Assembly: GCA_036874045.1 (NCBI GenBank)
Contig: CM072343.1
Span: 206,001-270,000, forward strand
DNA length: 64,000 bases
Origin: Cymodocea nodosa
Lineage: Eukaryota; Streptophyta; Magnoliopsida; Alismatales; Cymodoceaceae
Reading direction: 5' to 3'
The notes under the pieces are model-generated. The model did no database searches and was not told the DNA's origin. It was given only the letters and a program-made list of their open reading frames with translations. The stretch's first letter is position 1; every line of letters begins with the position of its first letter. A program made the translations under genes and the position numbers. Positions 24,219 to 37,018 of the stretch are shown in pieces.

Positions 24219-27200
24219 TCATTGGACCATTCCGTCTCTCACTAGCTCTTCTAATCCTTTCCTTAGCCTCTCGGCAGCATGCTTGCAATCCTCCTGTTCC
24301 AAACCTCCGAAAGATATACGGATGTGACCTTTACCGCCGCTTGCGCTGCCTGGAATCACAACCACCCCATGCCGGTTTACAAGCCACCTTACAACCTTAA
24401 AATCGTCGGAGAATTTCTCTGGTAGCCGTGCCCAGAGGTAGATGGCACCCTCCCCACCCATCACCGCTTCTTCTCCAAGAGGACCTAGTGCCTCCTTCAG
24501 AATTTCTCTGTTCTTCACTAAAGTCTGAACCTTTTCTCTGACCCACTCTGCCCCATTCTGGAGAGAATAAAGAGCCACATGCTGGCTAATGATCGATGCA
24601 CAGATGGGGATGTTGTCTTGGACTTTGAGGAGTTGAGCTGCAAAACCTTCCACCTCTGATGGATATGCAATCTACAGTTGCAAGAATGTGATAAGTTTGT
24701 GTGGAAGACAGCACAAGACAGTTTGTTGATTACAACAATTCAGATTTTCAGCCACCTCATTTACTTGGAACAACTTGACAACAACTATATAGAATACCTG
24801 ACACAAACAGATTCTGAGAGGAAGGATTCTTTTGAAAAAGGATATTTCAACAGTAAAAAAAAAAAGAGTTCAAATCCTAGGAAACAATCTATCCATTTTC
24901 AAAGAAAAGGCTACATAGAATTGAACCCTTCAAAAGAATCCCATATTGGTTGAAGTCTGCCTTTTCTCTTCAAGCATGGCTGTCTTTCTTGATTCCAAAA
25001 GGAAAGGCATTATTCAAATTGCATAGAAACAGGCCATCATAGTTTGAATTTAGATTTGGCAATCAAGTTCAGAAAATTGGGTAGCTGTATCTATCAAATT
25101 CATGTATGGTTTAGTAAAATTATGACTAATTATTGACAAATCGCTTACATATCCCACTCGCCATCCCATCATCCCATAGACCTTGGAGAATGAGAAAAGG
25201 TTCACAATGTGGTTATCCTCCAAACAGTAGTGCTTCAGTCCATCATACATGAAATACCTAAAAACAATACAAAAAAGCATTATATGCATATGTGATGTAG
25301 TAGTCACTACTTTCGTGACAAAAATACAAGTGATCCACACCGTGTACGATATGTGGATCAAGCATATGAAGTTATGCATGACATGCACAGATTTAATACT
25401 CAAGCCAACAAATCCACTTTGGAATGCTTGATTCAACAATTGGATGATCAATGAGACGAGTCGATTGTTTAACTAAAAATCATGGTGGCTCAACAATACT
25501 AAAAACCTTATTTTAACTACAAAAACATGTGGATTGATCCAAAGGGCCTAAACCATTGATTTGATTTCTAAAACATAGGTACGACCGTATGCATGTCTAA
25601 ACCAGATTGCGTGGCGTTTTAACCTCATGGAAACCAGCAGGGCCTAATTAGCAGACACTTGGAAGGGCCAATATTCCCAAGGCTTTTTGATCCCAGAATA
25701 AAGCAACTATTCTAGCATTAAGCCCTCCACGTGATGTTCATAAACTCTTGATAAAGGTCAAGAACAATTAAAGATCATTAGCAAACACCCTAGTCAGAAT
25801 CTCCATTTACTCGTAATAACACATGCTTCTACTAGATTTTTTACTCAAGTTACTTAGTTCTTAAGTCAATTATTTTTCTTTAAGAAAATCAACCATGCAA
25901 TCTCTGAGCACTTCCCGTGGAACCAATTCTACATGGTAAAAAGGCCAGTAGCCCCCAAGCAGTGTTTGCAAATGCCTTTTTATCTACAGCTTATCATAAA
26001 ACTTTGGCTTCTTCTTTTTTACCATGGATTTTTATTTCAAAAGCACAGGCAATGGATATGCTTTAGGCTACAGAAAAACCTGCTTTGAACACTTTCCCGA
26101 AAAAGAACAAAGAAAAAAACATTTTTGTCCAAAGCTGCAGTTTCATAAGAAATTTCCAAACACAACAAAGGTTTGATTTGAGTATGTAAATGTATAATAA
26201 AGCCAACATTTGAAATAAAACATGCAGCATGAACTTACTCATATGTGTTATCAACAAGAAGCCAAACACCGGCACGTTTGCAGACGTCTGAAATTTTCTA
26301 GAGAAAGAAAAAACATACAGGTTATAAAGCACGGTTACCAATAGGTGTTACTCAGATGTACATGCCAACCGACAGACTAAATACCTGTAAGAGTGGTTCA
26401 GGAATAAAAGCACCCGATGGATTACCAGGGTTAACAACGGTAACAAGCTTGGGAGAAGATCCATTCTCTCTTCTTAACAGAACATTTTCTAACCAATCTA
26501 CAGGTAAACCACAAGTATATATGCATGACAACATTCACTTTTAATTTATCTGGATGAGAACAATCAGAATTGAATAAATTCTGCATTATAATATGCATCA
26601 TTGTAATCTAGATAAGAATCGCTAGGAATAAGTAAATCTACATTATAATATGCATCTTTGGAGACAGAGAGCATCAACTTTTGAAAAATTCATTTACCAT
26701 CCCGAACAATCATCTTGTGCCATTATTCACAAATTGAGAATACAATGCTATTCTTCTTTTATTGTTTGGAGTTTTAGACTACTTTTTTTAGTGGTAAGCA
26801 ATTAATTCATAAGTAAATGGAAGAAAACAGGGTACATGCTTAGCAAAAAGACGAGGAAAGAGACAACAAGATAAAAACACCAACAAACAAATAAACAAGA
26901 AGAAAAAACAAAAAAACCACAACAGACAATAACAGCAGAAGAGAAGCAAGGGGGCATCAAAGCCAAATCTCATCCCACCACTAAAAGGGGTGAGGAAGAC
27001 CGATACCAGCTCAAAAGACATGATGGTGCTACATCAGCCAGAGTCAGCCATGCATAGCCTCATTAGAGTCCTGACCCAACAAAACCCACATGTCCAGCAC
27101 CAGCACATGATGTGGCCAGGTGTAACAGTTGCCCTACCTTCAGAAGATCTTCCCGTTCCTTTCAAATCATCTGAACCACCAACTGACCAAAAGGGAGGAG

Positions 27201-30200
27201 ACCACTGTGGAGTGATGATCCCAACCTCCAAATGTTCGAAAATGCAGTCAGTCTCCCAATTTACTGCCAGGCAAGGCCAACCAATGAGTCCCCCCAAACC
27301 ACCATCTCCAGGCATTCAAAGAACAAATTTCCAAGAGACTCCACATTTACAACTGCAAACATTACAGCTGCTAGTTAGGTGTCATCTCTTTCATTGCAGC
27401 ATCACCTAAGCCAACATAGTCTCATCAATCATCCAAAGAACTACACATTGGGAGAAGTGGGAGCAAGGGTATTCCAAACGTGGCCTGCAAACTCCACCAA
27501 AACTCCAATAAAATGGATGACACTATAAAATGTAACCAAGAACTTGCCATTCTCAACACCAAGTGTCAGGTGATGATCCTAAGAGCTTTAGACATGTAGA
27601 GTATAATCTATAAACCCAGTATCCTTATCAACCCAACGACAAAAGGGTAATCCTGAATTAGCCTGGTCAAATGACTCACAGAATACTCATATACCTTACC
27701 AGAGAGCGTTACAATGATTCAAAACAAGCCAGGGAAATATATATGCAATAGACAACAATCTAACCTCCTCTTCTTCCAAAAAATAACCCACTTCCCATCT
27801 CCCTCCCTTGCCTACTTCCCAAAATCCACCCTTAAACCTCCCTAGTTTGCTGAGAGTTACACTCTATACACCTCTAACTTTTCTAGCCAGATAAAAAGAT
27901 CTAAAAGGTAAATGCCTCCTATACCACTTTGTCACGATAATCTTTTAATAGAGAAAATACCCCCTCCCTCCTAACAAATGCCACAGCTACCTCCTAAGTA
28001 GTATCAGATTGGAATTATATAAGCCTCATTTGCCCTCACTCCCTGATATCTCTGACAAGCCACTCCATTCTTGTAAGAATCTTGGCAGTGACCTTTTTTG
28101 AGATGTTTGAAACATTTCCCTATCTAAAAATTAGAAGAGGTGGCACCCACTTCTGTGAGCGATGACTTCCTCAACCCAACAAGTACCACATTCACACTCG
28201 TGGCTGTCACATTTGGATGCTCCCTCCGATGTGACGACCACCAAGTAGGATTTGTTAGAGATCCACAACCAACCCTCACAGTGGCTCGAACAGTTGTCTG
28301 TGGTGTACCTCAACAAAAGTGCTCTATAGTGATCCAATCGCCAATTGCACACCCCTTATTTGAAAAGGCTTCCATCCCTGCCTTGAGACAGGTGCTTATT
28401 TAGACTACTACTGCAAAATGAATTCCAGGGATCCAGATTTCCACATGAAATATTAAAAAAAATCAAGTGCAACGGTCAGTTGGTCACTAGTTACAACTGA
28501 TTTGTCTTAACTTTTTCTCTATCTTTACCGTAACTTCAGTAATGGAACATTTATTTTCTTCCAGAGTTTATAAAAATGGCATACCAGTTTGGGTCTATTA
28601 GGGGTGAAACAAAGCTATTCATATGAAATGGAGATGAAAGTAAAATTTTGCAAGATAGACTTGCATCTTACCCACATCCGGATGAAGTGTCTTTGGATGG
28701 CTGGGGCCAACCAGTATGTTTGTTACACCAGTCATCTGGAAGGACATGTAGGCATTGAAGTAGTATGGAGCAAATACAACAACGGAATCCCCAGCATCAC
28801 ACATGGTAAGCACCAGATTTACAAATCCCTAATGATCCACAGAAGAATATTATTGGGTGTTTTTGGATTTAGTATAGATAATTAACCTATGTGATTTTCA
28901 AACTTAGAATCCTATCAAGCAGAAATAAATATATGGAATAGGGATGCTAAAAGGAGTCAAAATTAAAACATCTATATATTTTTCCAAACATGAAATTCAA
29001 AAATCAAAACCAAAATAAATCACCTGATTTGCACCAGCTGTGATCATAACTGAAGACTTGGTTAGTTTATTTTCATGTCGTAGCTGCAACGCAAGAAAAA
29101 ATATAAAGGGAATAAATTAATATGGATAACATAATTTTCATATGGATAGGGAGATATTATTCAAAGATTCTCGCAAGACCAAAAGTCATGTCTTAGAGAA
29201 CAGGCAGTACCACTGTCCAATGCCCATTTCTAAGTTTATCAAGTGTGTACCAATGGTGACACAAACAACACAATTCTATGAGAGAAGTACGGGTTCAACA
29301 ATCTAGTATGCTTTCAGTTTTCTTTCAATTTTGAAATCTAAAAACACTAGAAAAACATCTCTTTGTTCTCCTTCAATATAATTTATATCATCTTTAAACA
29401 TGAGGCAAGCATGTAAGCACAGATTTTACATCCCTTGGAAAAAATTTAGAGAATGTCCCTTCTAGAAGCTACAACTTCCAACAACCAGTTCTTTGAATCT
29501 TTAAGAGCATCTGAAGGACGTGTAGAAGAGGGTAAACATCATTGCATCATAATTCTCAATCAAAGCTTGTCCTGAACATGTTTAGTGTTGCACAATAAAG
29601 TAGAATTGGCATACTATGATGCATAACACCAGCTTCAATTTTTTGGGAAAACCATGTATTAAAAGGCTTATTAGTTTGTCAAACTTTAGGATCAAAGAAA
29701 GTACCTTTTCCAGCAATGCCTGCCTGAGTTCTGGTAGACCATCATCACTACCATAACGACTGATAGAAGGCTCCCATATAAGTTTCTTAACCTTTTCCAA
29801 AGCTGGTTCAGGTGGCTGCCAGTAAACAACACCCTGCATGAAAGAAAAATGAAGCATATGAAAAGACAAAAAACCATTATTAATATATCAAAATATTGAG
29901 ATAAAAAAGCTGCTTCAAACAGTTGGTAATGACATTGACAAGAAAACATGAGAATGATATTCTCATATAGATGTAGCCAAATTAATGTGTCAAACCTAAC
30001 ATGTTCTCATAATATGCACTCCTACATTCCAAAGTTGAATGCAACCCAGAAACCCCAATACTACTGTCTTTTCTATTTTGAGAAAACCATTATTACAAAA
30101 TGTCATATTAATGTTACAGAGTCCAGAATCACAGCAAAATAGTATCTGGACTCATCATAATGGAAATTTTGGGGAAAAAATGGATGCTCAGTTTCCCATT

Positions 30201-32032
30201 ATTTTTTCTTTGTTAGACTCAATTGGAGAGGGTGATTGCATTCTTCTTCCTAACTTTTAAAATGAGGAAAGGCAAATTATAAGGATACTTAATATGATGT
30301 GACCTGTCCTTGCTTGGAGTGAACCTTCTTAATGTCTTATTTTTCAAATAGACACATGTCACCCATCATTCCAATGGTTTTTTAGACCCTTCAGTTGATG
30401 TGTAAATCCACAATTTCCCTAGAAAGAGAGGCCTGGTGTTAGAAGAAAAGCCCTCCATACTCCCACATGAATCATAGGATTTCATATGAACAAGAAATTA
30501 ATATCGTATGAGTTATTAAGCATTAAATGGTGTAGAGATTATGAAGAAAATTTCTTCCTACTTCCATGAGTTCCATTAACCCACAACTATGTCTTATATG
30601 GATGGATATATCTGGAAAGAAAGAATATCCATGCAGAGGTAGGATTTAATTCTGCTTCCTCAAATATGACTCTTGAAAATGAAAAATAAGCCATCACCGT
30701 ATACTTATAGATCATGATTGTCATAGAAGTAAGTGAAAACCATAGCTTTCCACAGAATGTAATTGGATTGATCAAGCTTGATTGAGCATTAAAAGGTTGA
30801 AGCAGTTTTAGGACTTGGATATAAGAACCAGGGAAGAACAGAAAGGAAGATGAAATCATGAGAGAACAGCACATACGAAAGGAATGAGTCACAAGGCATA
30901 TGACACCATGATACTATGCAATTAGAAGTAGAAAGATGGAAAGGAAGAACACAAACACGGTATTGTGAATAAACTTATGTTGAGCATGTCATTACAATCC
31001 TTGGTACTAAAGTACACATCCATGTAAGAATCATTGGAATGTTTCAGATAGAGACAATTACAACAGTTTCCATTCCACATGTTATCCACCTGTACAAGGT
31101 TCACAATGATACTAAACAATACATTTGCCAAACTTTACTTTGGAAGATCCTTGAGGAAAGGATTTGGAGATAAATAAATCGAAAATATGGACTAAGGTTC
31201 ATGATGATACCAAACAATATATTTGCCGATCTTCACCTTGGAAGATCCTTGGAGAAAGGATTTGGAGATAAACACATCAAAAATATGGACTTTAAGTTGA
31301 CCATACCTGTGCAAGTGAGACGACATCTCTTGTTGCACCACGGATCAGCTCCTGTATCTGCAGAAACAAGCCAATTACCATGCATAGAAACCCCTCAAGT
31401 GTAAACAAAAGTGAGCTGCGAGATCTACTTATAACTTGAATGTATCAAAACTTTCACGCCAAATTACAGCAAAACCGAGCAACAAAAACAACACCAATTA
31501 ACTCAATACTATTGTTCCTTCTCGGGAGTAGTATGAGAGAGATCATATTTCAAAATAGCAAATCATTGCATCAGAAAACCGGTCATCCGTTTAAAGGGCC
31601 ATTTGACCTGTGAGAGCATGTTAACAACCAAGGCACCAAATTTAACTCAATGAAGTTAAGTTAGCAAGGGCTGGGATTCCATACTCTCCGCTACAGTTTA
31701 AATCACATATACTTACCGATTTCAAAAAATAACGAAGACATTATCTACTTACCTCAAATTAAATATCCTTATGAGGCAAAAAACTCTCAAGAAGAAGACC
31801 TTGCTCACAAAAATAGGAATCCACCCAAAAAAACCGAAGGCAGAAAGCACACAGGTCCAAACTTTTCGGAGTTGTAACCACGGACAACACAGAGAGAGAA
31901 AATAAAAAAAAGTTAATCAAAGATCAAAAACTGCGAGTTTCAAAAAACCGACGAAGTTCGAAACTTTACCTGAACCATCACCGGCGTTTCAGTCTCGATG
32001 GCCCTCCTTGCGAGCTTGGCGTAAGAACCCAT
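24219..32032 (-). CDS. VAS1: PLP-dependent aromatic/methionine aminotransferase VAS1 (ISS1)
   Basis: This is a fold-type I aminotransferase. The Arabidopsis enzyme moves the amino group from methionine to indole-3-pyruvate, lowering both auxin and ethylene precursors. There are nine GT-AG exons: 32032-31970, 31357-31307, 29833-29705, 29083-29024, 28828-28672, 26497-26385, 26297-26239, 25257-25149 and 24671-24219. All phases close, giving 397 aa, close to the Arabidopsis length. Visible marks are VVYWQPPEPALEKVK, the cofactor loop TAGANQ, VTVVNPGNPSG with VDNTYEYFMYDG, the internal-aldimine Lys236 in FSFSKVYGMMGWRVGY, and Arg365 (RISFGG) for the substrate carboxylate. The start MGSYAKLARRA matches the family and no transit peptide is seen, so it is probably cytosolic. 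Intron 5 is 2.2 kb because of a retroposon. Intron 2 carries a tandem duplication next to exon 2. Confidence 0.94.
26784..28398 (-). mobile_element. 5'-truncated poly(A) retroposon (LINE-like) in VAS1 intron 5
   Basis: The block is bracketed by a perfect 11-bp direct repeat, TTTAGACTACT, at 26773-26783 and 28399-28409. Right after the left copy comes a T-run, so on the minus strand the element ends in a short poly(A), preceded by a T-rich 3' UTR-like stretch. Target-primed reverse transcription leaves this pattern, and plant L1 elements have similar tails. No reverse transcriptase frame remains and the longest frames are under 140 codons, so it is truncated or old. It has the same orientation as VAS1. 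It could also be a processed copy of another transcript. Confidence 0.7.
31096..31291. repeat. 98-bp tandem duplication next to VAS1 exon 2
   Basis: Copies at 31096-31193 and 31194-31291 are roughly 88% alike. Both start AAGGTTCA and end AAAATATGGACT. The second copy stops 15 bases before the exon 2 donor boundary at 31307, so the duplication sits in the 5' part of intron 2 on the transcript. Confidence 0.8.
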
Positions 32033-33168
32033 CTCTGTTCTTCCCACCTCCCACCTAACAGATGTAGGAACGAATAATTTTCCTTTCCTCTTCTCTCGTC
32101 AAGTTGAATATGTGTATATATATATATACTAAGTGTACAAGTCGCCGGCAAACAATTGGGCATGGACCAGCGGCCGCAGCAGCAAGTGGCGACCCAGGGA
32201 GAAGAAAAGGATGCGTCTCGATTTCAACAACTCACAGTTGCCACCAAACTCACCATGCGTGGAGAACGACCACAAAGGACGCCGCTTTCCTTCCTCCCTT
32301 CCACCCCAAAAATTCTGCGCGTCGAAACGAATACCGAGTTCACCTCAGAATTTTCTATTTATTATTGTTTATCCGCGACAGCCGACGGAGGAAGTGAAAG
32401 GGCCAGCCGTTCATTTTTTATGATATATCGAAAACAGAAACAGAAAAAAAAATGCATCTTTCGAGAAATCACGTTCTCCCGTCGAATCAAGGAAGATTTT
32501 TTTTGATTTTATGTGTTATTGCCTTTTAATAAAGGCATAATAATTGAGTGACGACAGCAAGTCATAGAGTGTGAATCTGATGCTCTGCGAGTTAGGAAAA
32601 ATTCAGTTTGATTTTTTATAATCCATGAAGGTACAGGCAGACCAAACTCCAATTTCGTGAAAACATCCATCTGGCTCCGCGAGCAGTTCTTTTTTATGAC
32701 AGTACGTAGTAATGTGTTTGTTTAGACTTTAATACTTTAATCTAGAATTTCTCCAGGACCGTGTGGATGCGACGAAATCTAAATGAAAACACTACTATTG
32801 AATTATCCATTCGAGATGAGCATAAACAAAGTCCCAGGGTCAAGGGTACGTCGGAAAAGTGAAGTGACGGCATAGAAAGAAAAAGGAAAGACAACACCAC
32901 TGTCGCTAAAAGATTCAAAGGAGGAAGACGGGGATGATATCTTTTTTAGAAAAAAACACACACACACACACACAAACACACTGGAAGGAGCTAAACGATT
33001 ACAAGATCAAGCCGCCGGCCTCCTCCCATTCTGAACTCTAGAGTTAAAGTTACAAGCACAAGCTTCAGACCAGGAAAGCAAAGGGAAATGCACATCTCTG
33101 GCGCGTGCAGTACAAGCTAGCTAGTGTACATTACAGACAGCAGACAGCAGACATATCACCATCATCTT
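32033..33168. other. Intergenic between VAS1 5' end and MUSTANG-like 3' end
   Basis: The left part is the VAS1 promoter and leader, and the right part the 3' UTR of the transposase-derived gene. A (CA)n run occurs near 32957-32973. No further gene was found. Confidence 0.5.
32115..32128 (-). promoter_or_regulatory. Possible VAS1 TATA box
   Basis: A TA alternating run lies 83-96 bp upstream of the VAS1 ATG, a plausible place for a TATA element with a short leader. It could equally be a plain microsatellite. Confidence 0.3.
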
Positions 33169-35435
33169 CTATGTGGTTGCTGGCTTGCAAGTTGCCTTGT
33201 TGTGGCCGTACTCCTTGCACTTGCTACACTGAACCGTCCTCTTGCTTATGATTCTCTGTGGTTCAACCGGCCTTTGCTTCGGACGACCGGGGAGGCGAGG
33301 GGTGCGGAGAGGGTACTTGTTCGGGGAATCGAGCAGTATCGGCCTGCCGACGTCTGGTATGGGATTGATGGACTGCGAGTATGTCAATCTGTAGAACTCG
33401 GTGGTGAAGTACTTGGCGCAATAGTTGAATAAGGAGGAGCCTTGGATGCGCTCGATCACCGTGATGGCATGCATGCATGGCAACCCACTGACCTGCCATT
33501 TCCGGCAGGTGCATTCCCATGTCTCGATGTTCACCACATCTATGATGGGCGTGTTACCGTCGAGAGCATTGTCGCGCACCTCATACACACTTGCCGTCGA
33601 AGAAATCACTTCCGAGGAGCAAGATTTTGTCATCTCCTGCTGCAACCTTTGATTTGCGGATGGAGTGAGTATGTCTGACCATGCATTCGAAGATTCTCGG
33701 TGCGTGTATATCCTCTCCATGAGCTTACAACGCACCCAATCAACTATTTGTATCACCGTTGGTTCCTGTCTCCCTACCTTCCCCAACCAGGTGTTGTATA
33801 AATCGGTAGCATTGGACGACAAACTATCAAATCTTAAACCCTTGAAGGAAGCATTTGACCAGAATTCAGGTTGGCTCCCGAGGACCCATTCGGCAACTCC
33901 TTTCGACACGTTCTTTATGCTTTCGATGCACTCGTTGAATTCCTCGGCTTTGTAAGCAAATGCCGCACGCTTAAAATTCTCTACAAGTGCATCTTTCACC
34001 GTCTCCGTCTGCAGATCCTCCGTCAGTAACTCTTCCAACTGTGCCTTGAAATCCTCGACAAGGTCAGACAGGCAATGCCCATGATAGCTATCCTCGAAAA
34101 CTTGAGGCACAGCCTCTGCCAATCCATTCTGCCTGTTTGATACGAATGTGACCGTCGGAGCTGCTGGTAATATGAGCTTCAACTGTTCAAGAAACCAAAC
34201 CCAGTTTTCCTCGTTCTCTATCAGTACGATTGCAAAAGCAACCGGGAAAGCATCATTCTCTGCGTCAACTGATGTGGCGGCCAACAATTTCCATTGCCTG
34301 CTAAGTTTAAGAGATATTCCATCAAGAAACAGCAGAGGCCTGCAGCCGTTCCCAAAACCATGAAGGGAAGCATAGAAAGAAACAAAAAGGCGTTCAAATC
34401 TTGTATCCTCCGTGGCAACCAATGCAGCAATACTTCCTGGATTTGTCTTTCTGATCCTCTCACAATACCAAGGCAGTTGACTGCATACCTCCTCGTCCGA
34501 GTTAAGAAGTTCTTTCTTTGCAAATGATTTTCCACGCCATGCCTGCGTGTAGTTTAAACTAAGTCCATAATCTCTTTGGAGATCGCTTGCAATTTCTCTT
34601 GGTTTATAGTTCGGAGACTCTCGCAGCTTGTCCTTTATGATGCTTGCCACCCATTTTTGATTTGCAAGGCGATGACCGTCTTTACCAAAATCATGCTCAC
34701 AGGTATGTGTGTCGTTGAGTGTCTTTATCACGAGTTTCTGCTTAGGAGACGTCATGGAAGCATGTATCCGCCATTGACAATCCTCTGCACTGCACACAGC
34801 CGTCACACGGGTCCCATCATTTTTCAAGAACTTGTACATGAACCCTTTCCCAATGGCATACTTGTGTAGTGCATCCCGGAACTCTTTCACACTGTCAAAT
34901 GATTGTCCAACGCCAGTGATGAGTTTCTCCCAGCCTTCGGAAACTTTCAACCGCTTAGTGCTCTCTGGAGTAGCAAATGCAGCAACCGCGTCAACAGCAA
35001 GTGCATCTGAACCGGCTACAACAATGTCCTTGTTTTCCCTGTGATGTCATGGTATCACACTAGAATTAAAATCATATCAATAGGAGAACCATTGAGTGAG
35101 AAACAGCAAAGACTTCACCCTTTTTCGGCCTTGTTCACTAGGAAAACATCCGTTGTAACCGAACCCGCACTGAAGTCCACCATGCGCTGCAAGTCCTTGT
35201 CGTTAGATATCGTGATGAGAGTTCTTCTGTTACTAGGAAGGAGGTATTTGACTATGTACGGACTAATATCACAGGAGAACATGTTCGCCATCTCTGCCTT
35301 TAAATCTTCAAGCTTCATACTGCGATCTACGTCTATCGCATGCGCTTCCCCTCCAGAATAAGAGATGGTTCCATCAGCATTTGTGACAAACTCACCACCC
35401 AATTGGCATATAGCAACAATCTTGCCCTGTTCCAT
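33169..35435 (-). CDS. MUSTANG-type domesticated Mutator transposase with PB1 domain
   Basis: This 728-aa protein is encoded by exons 35435-35119 and 35038-33169 (80-bp intron, phases close). The order is a PB1-like domain (residues 1-105, DKDLQRMVDF), a MuDR N-terminal zinc-finger region (CSAEDCQW...HTC, about 188-219), a MULE transposase core (about 300-520), a SWIM zinc finger (CTCRKWQ..LPCMH, 615-628) and a CCHC zinc knuckle (CSKCKEYGHNKATC, 710-723). PB1 fused to a MULE core marks the MUSTANG-B clade, which plants have recruited as host genes of unsettled, probably nuclear function. The catalytic triad looks eroded: Asp345 (LDGISLK) is kept, but the usual Asp of SDRQ is Asn407 (SNRQNGL), and the usual Glu near NxxE is Asp518 (NATDLYN). 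The genes around it are ordinary and I saw no terminal inverted repeats. The start is the only ATG ahead of the PB1 domain. A 5' UTR intron is likely (acceptor near 35450). Confidence 0.9.
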
Positions 35436-37018
35436 TGCTTGTACCTACTGCAATCCCGACAGCCAGCAAGAGTGAAACATAGTGAATGGGAAAGATAAAC
35501 AAGCAAGAAAACAGGAAAGAAACAGAGTTTCTTCAGACTTATTAATTCATGGAATAATGGATGGAACGTTTGCACAGCAGTTTCATGGTAGAATCAAAAG
35601 CAGAAACATGTTGCCCGACGAAATTGCCATCATCATTCATAAACAGCGGAACTCTTTCCTTCTATGACTCTACGCAGACACGAAAGGCGCTCCTCTGATC
35701 AAAAAACATCCACCAAAAACCCGTGCTGTGAGAACCCAACGTCTCGAGAAAAACAAGGGCAAAAATTTGACCCCACAATTGAAAAAATAACCGGGAACTT
35801 TTCTCAAAGCTCGAAATTTCCAGGGACCTAGCGGTGTTAAGCAGAAATATGAGAAGTCGGCAATGCAAGCAGCTCGCTCGTAAAAACAATTTCGAACTTT
35901 TCACCGACCTGAGGCAACAAAAACCAAAACTTCTCCCAAGAATATAAAGCGAAGAAGAGGTCGTCTCCATAAGCCGAATTCTACAAGGGTCTGTAAGCAA
36001 GCAAGAACAAAAGCTAAGGACATGACAATGGAAAACAAACGAACGGAAAAAGAAGAAAAAAAATTATACTCAAAAAATGGAAGAAAAGGAAAAAAAAACC
36101 AAAGAAGCTAGAACTTTACATTTGAGCCCCTTCGAGTTGGACCCTGGAGAATCCTGAAATAATTTCTAGGGTTTCGTCCTCCGAGAAACAGATGATCGAC
36201 ACGAACTAGCTTCCCGGCTTGCCGACGAGTTTTCCCTTCTCCGGATCTGAGCGGGTTTGCTCCTCACGCCCTTCGCGGGAATCGAGAGGAAGAAAGTCAG
36301 GGTTTTTTTCCCAATATTGTACTGGAGAGGGATGGAAGAATAGAGTGAGAGGAGAAGAGGAGGGGCGGCGGAAAAATGTAGGGGACGGGGAGACAGGGGG
36401 GAACGTATAATAAAAATAAAATAGCAGGGCTCTTATTCGTAAGTATTCCATTTTATGGCAATATTCTTTAAAACTTCCCTTGCGAGGGGGTTTTCTTTCA
36501 CTTTTTTCCGGCACATTTCTGGGAAATTTTGTTATGGGAATTTTCCTTTTCTGGGTTCCATCCTAAAATTCCCCGCCCAATGCATTTATATTCGTGGCCT
36601 TAAATATAATCAAGCGATCTTCTAATCTATCGAAAGCAATATGACGCAGAAAAGATGACCTCATATTTTTGATAATCTGTGTCATGATTTTTATTAATTC
36701 TCAATTGAACGTAAATCTCATGTTCTCGTAAATTTCATCTTTTTGTTTTTTGTCTTTTCCATTTGCTATTCCATCACTAATATTAGTTATCGTAAATTTC
36801 AACTAAATTAAAAGTAAGTTCAAGTGCAGAAGGTGGGTGTTATTTTTCTGAAATGATCTGTCGCGTAGGGAAAATTGACTTTTTTACTTGATAAATAATA
36901 TTTTTGGATAATTAAACCCGAGCACTTCGGGTTCGTTGATGAACGGTGGATATGGTTTGTCTCCGCTGCCACTTCCTCTTTCTTCCTCTTCCTTCCCTCG
37001 AGGCAATCGATCTCGATC
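35436..37018. promoter_or_regulatory. Head-to-head promoter region, MUSTANG-like (-) and PGR (+)
   Basis: The two genes diverge. The left 0.9 kb probably holds the leader exon and leader intron of the transposase-derived gene, since AG acceptor-like sequence lies just upstream of its ATG. The AT-rich block 36600-36930 is the likely shared core. No individual element can be named with confidence. Confidence 0.4.

Noticed and set aside
24846-24886. Possible tRNA T-arm (AGTTCAAATCCTAGG)
   Set aside because: No matching acceptor stem, D-arm or anticodon arm can be folded around it.
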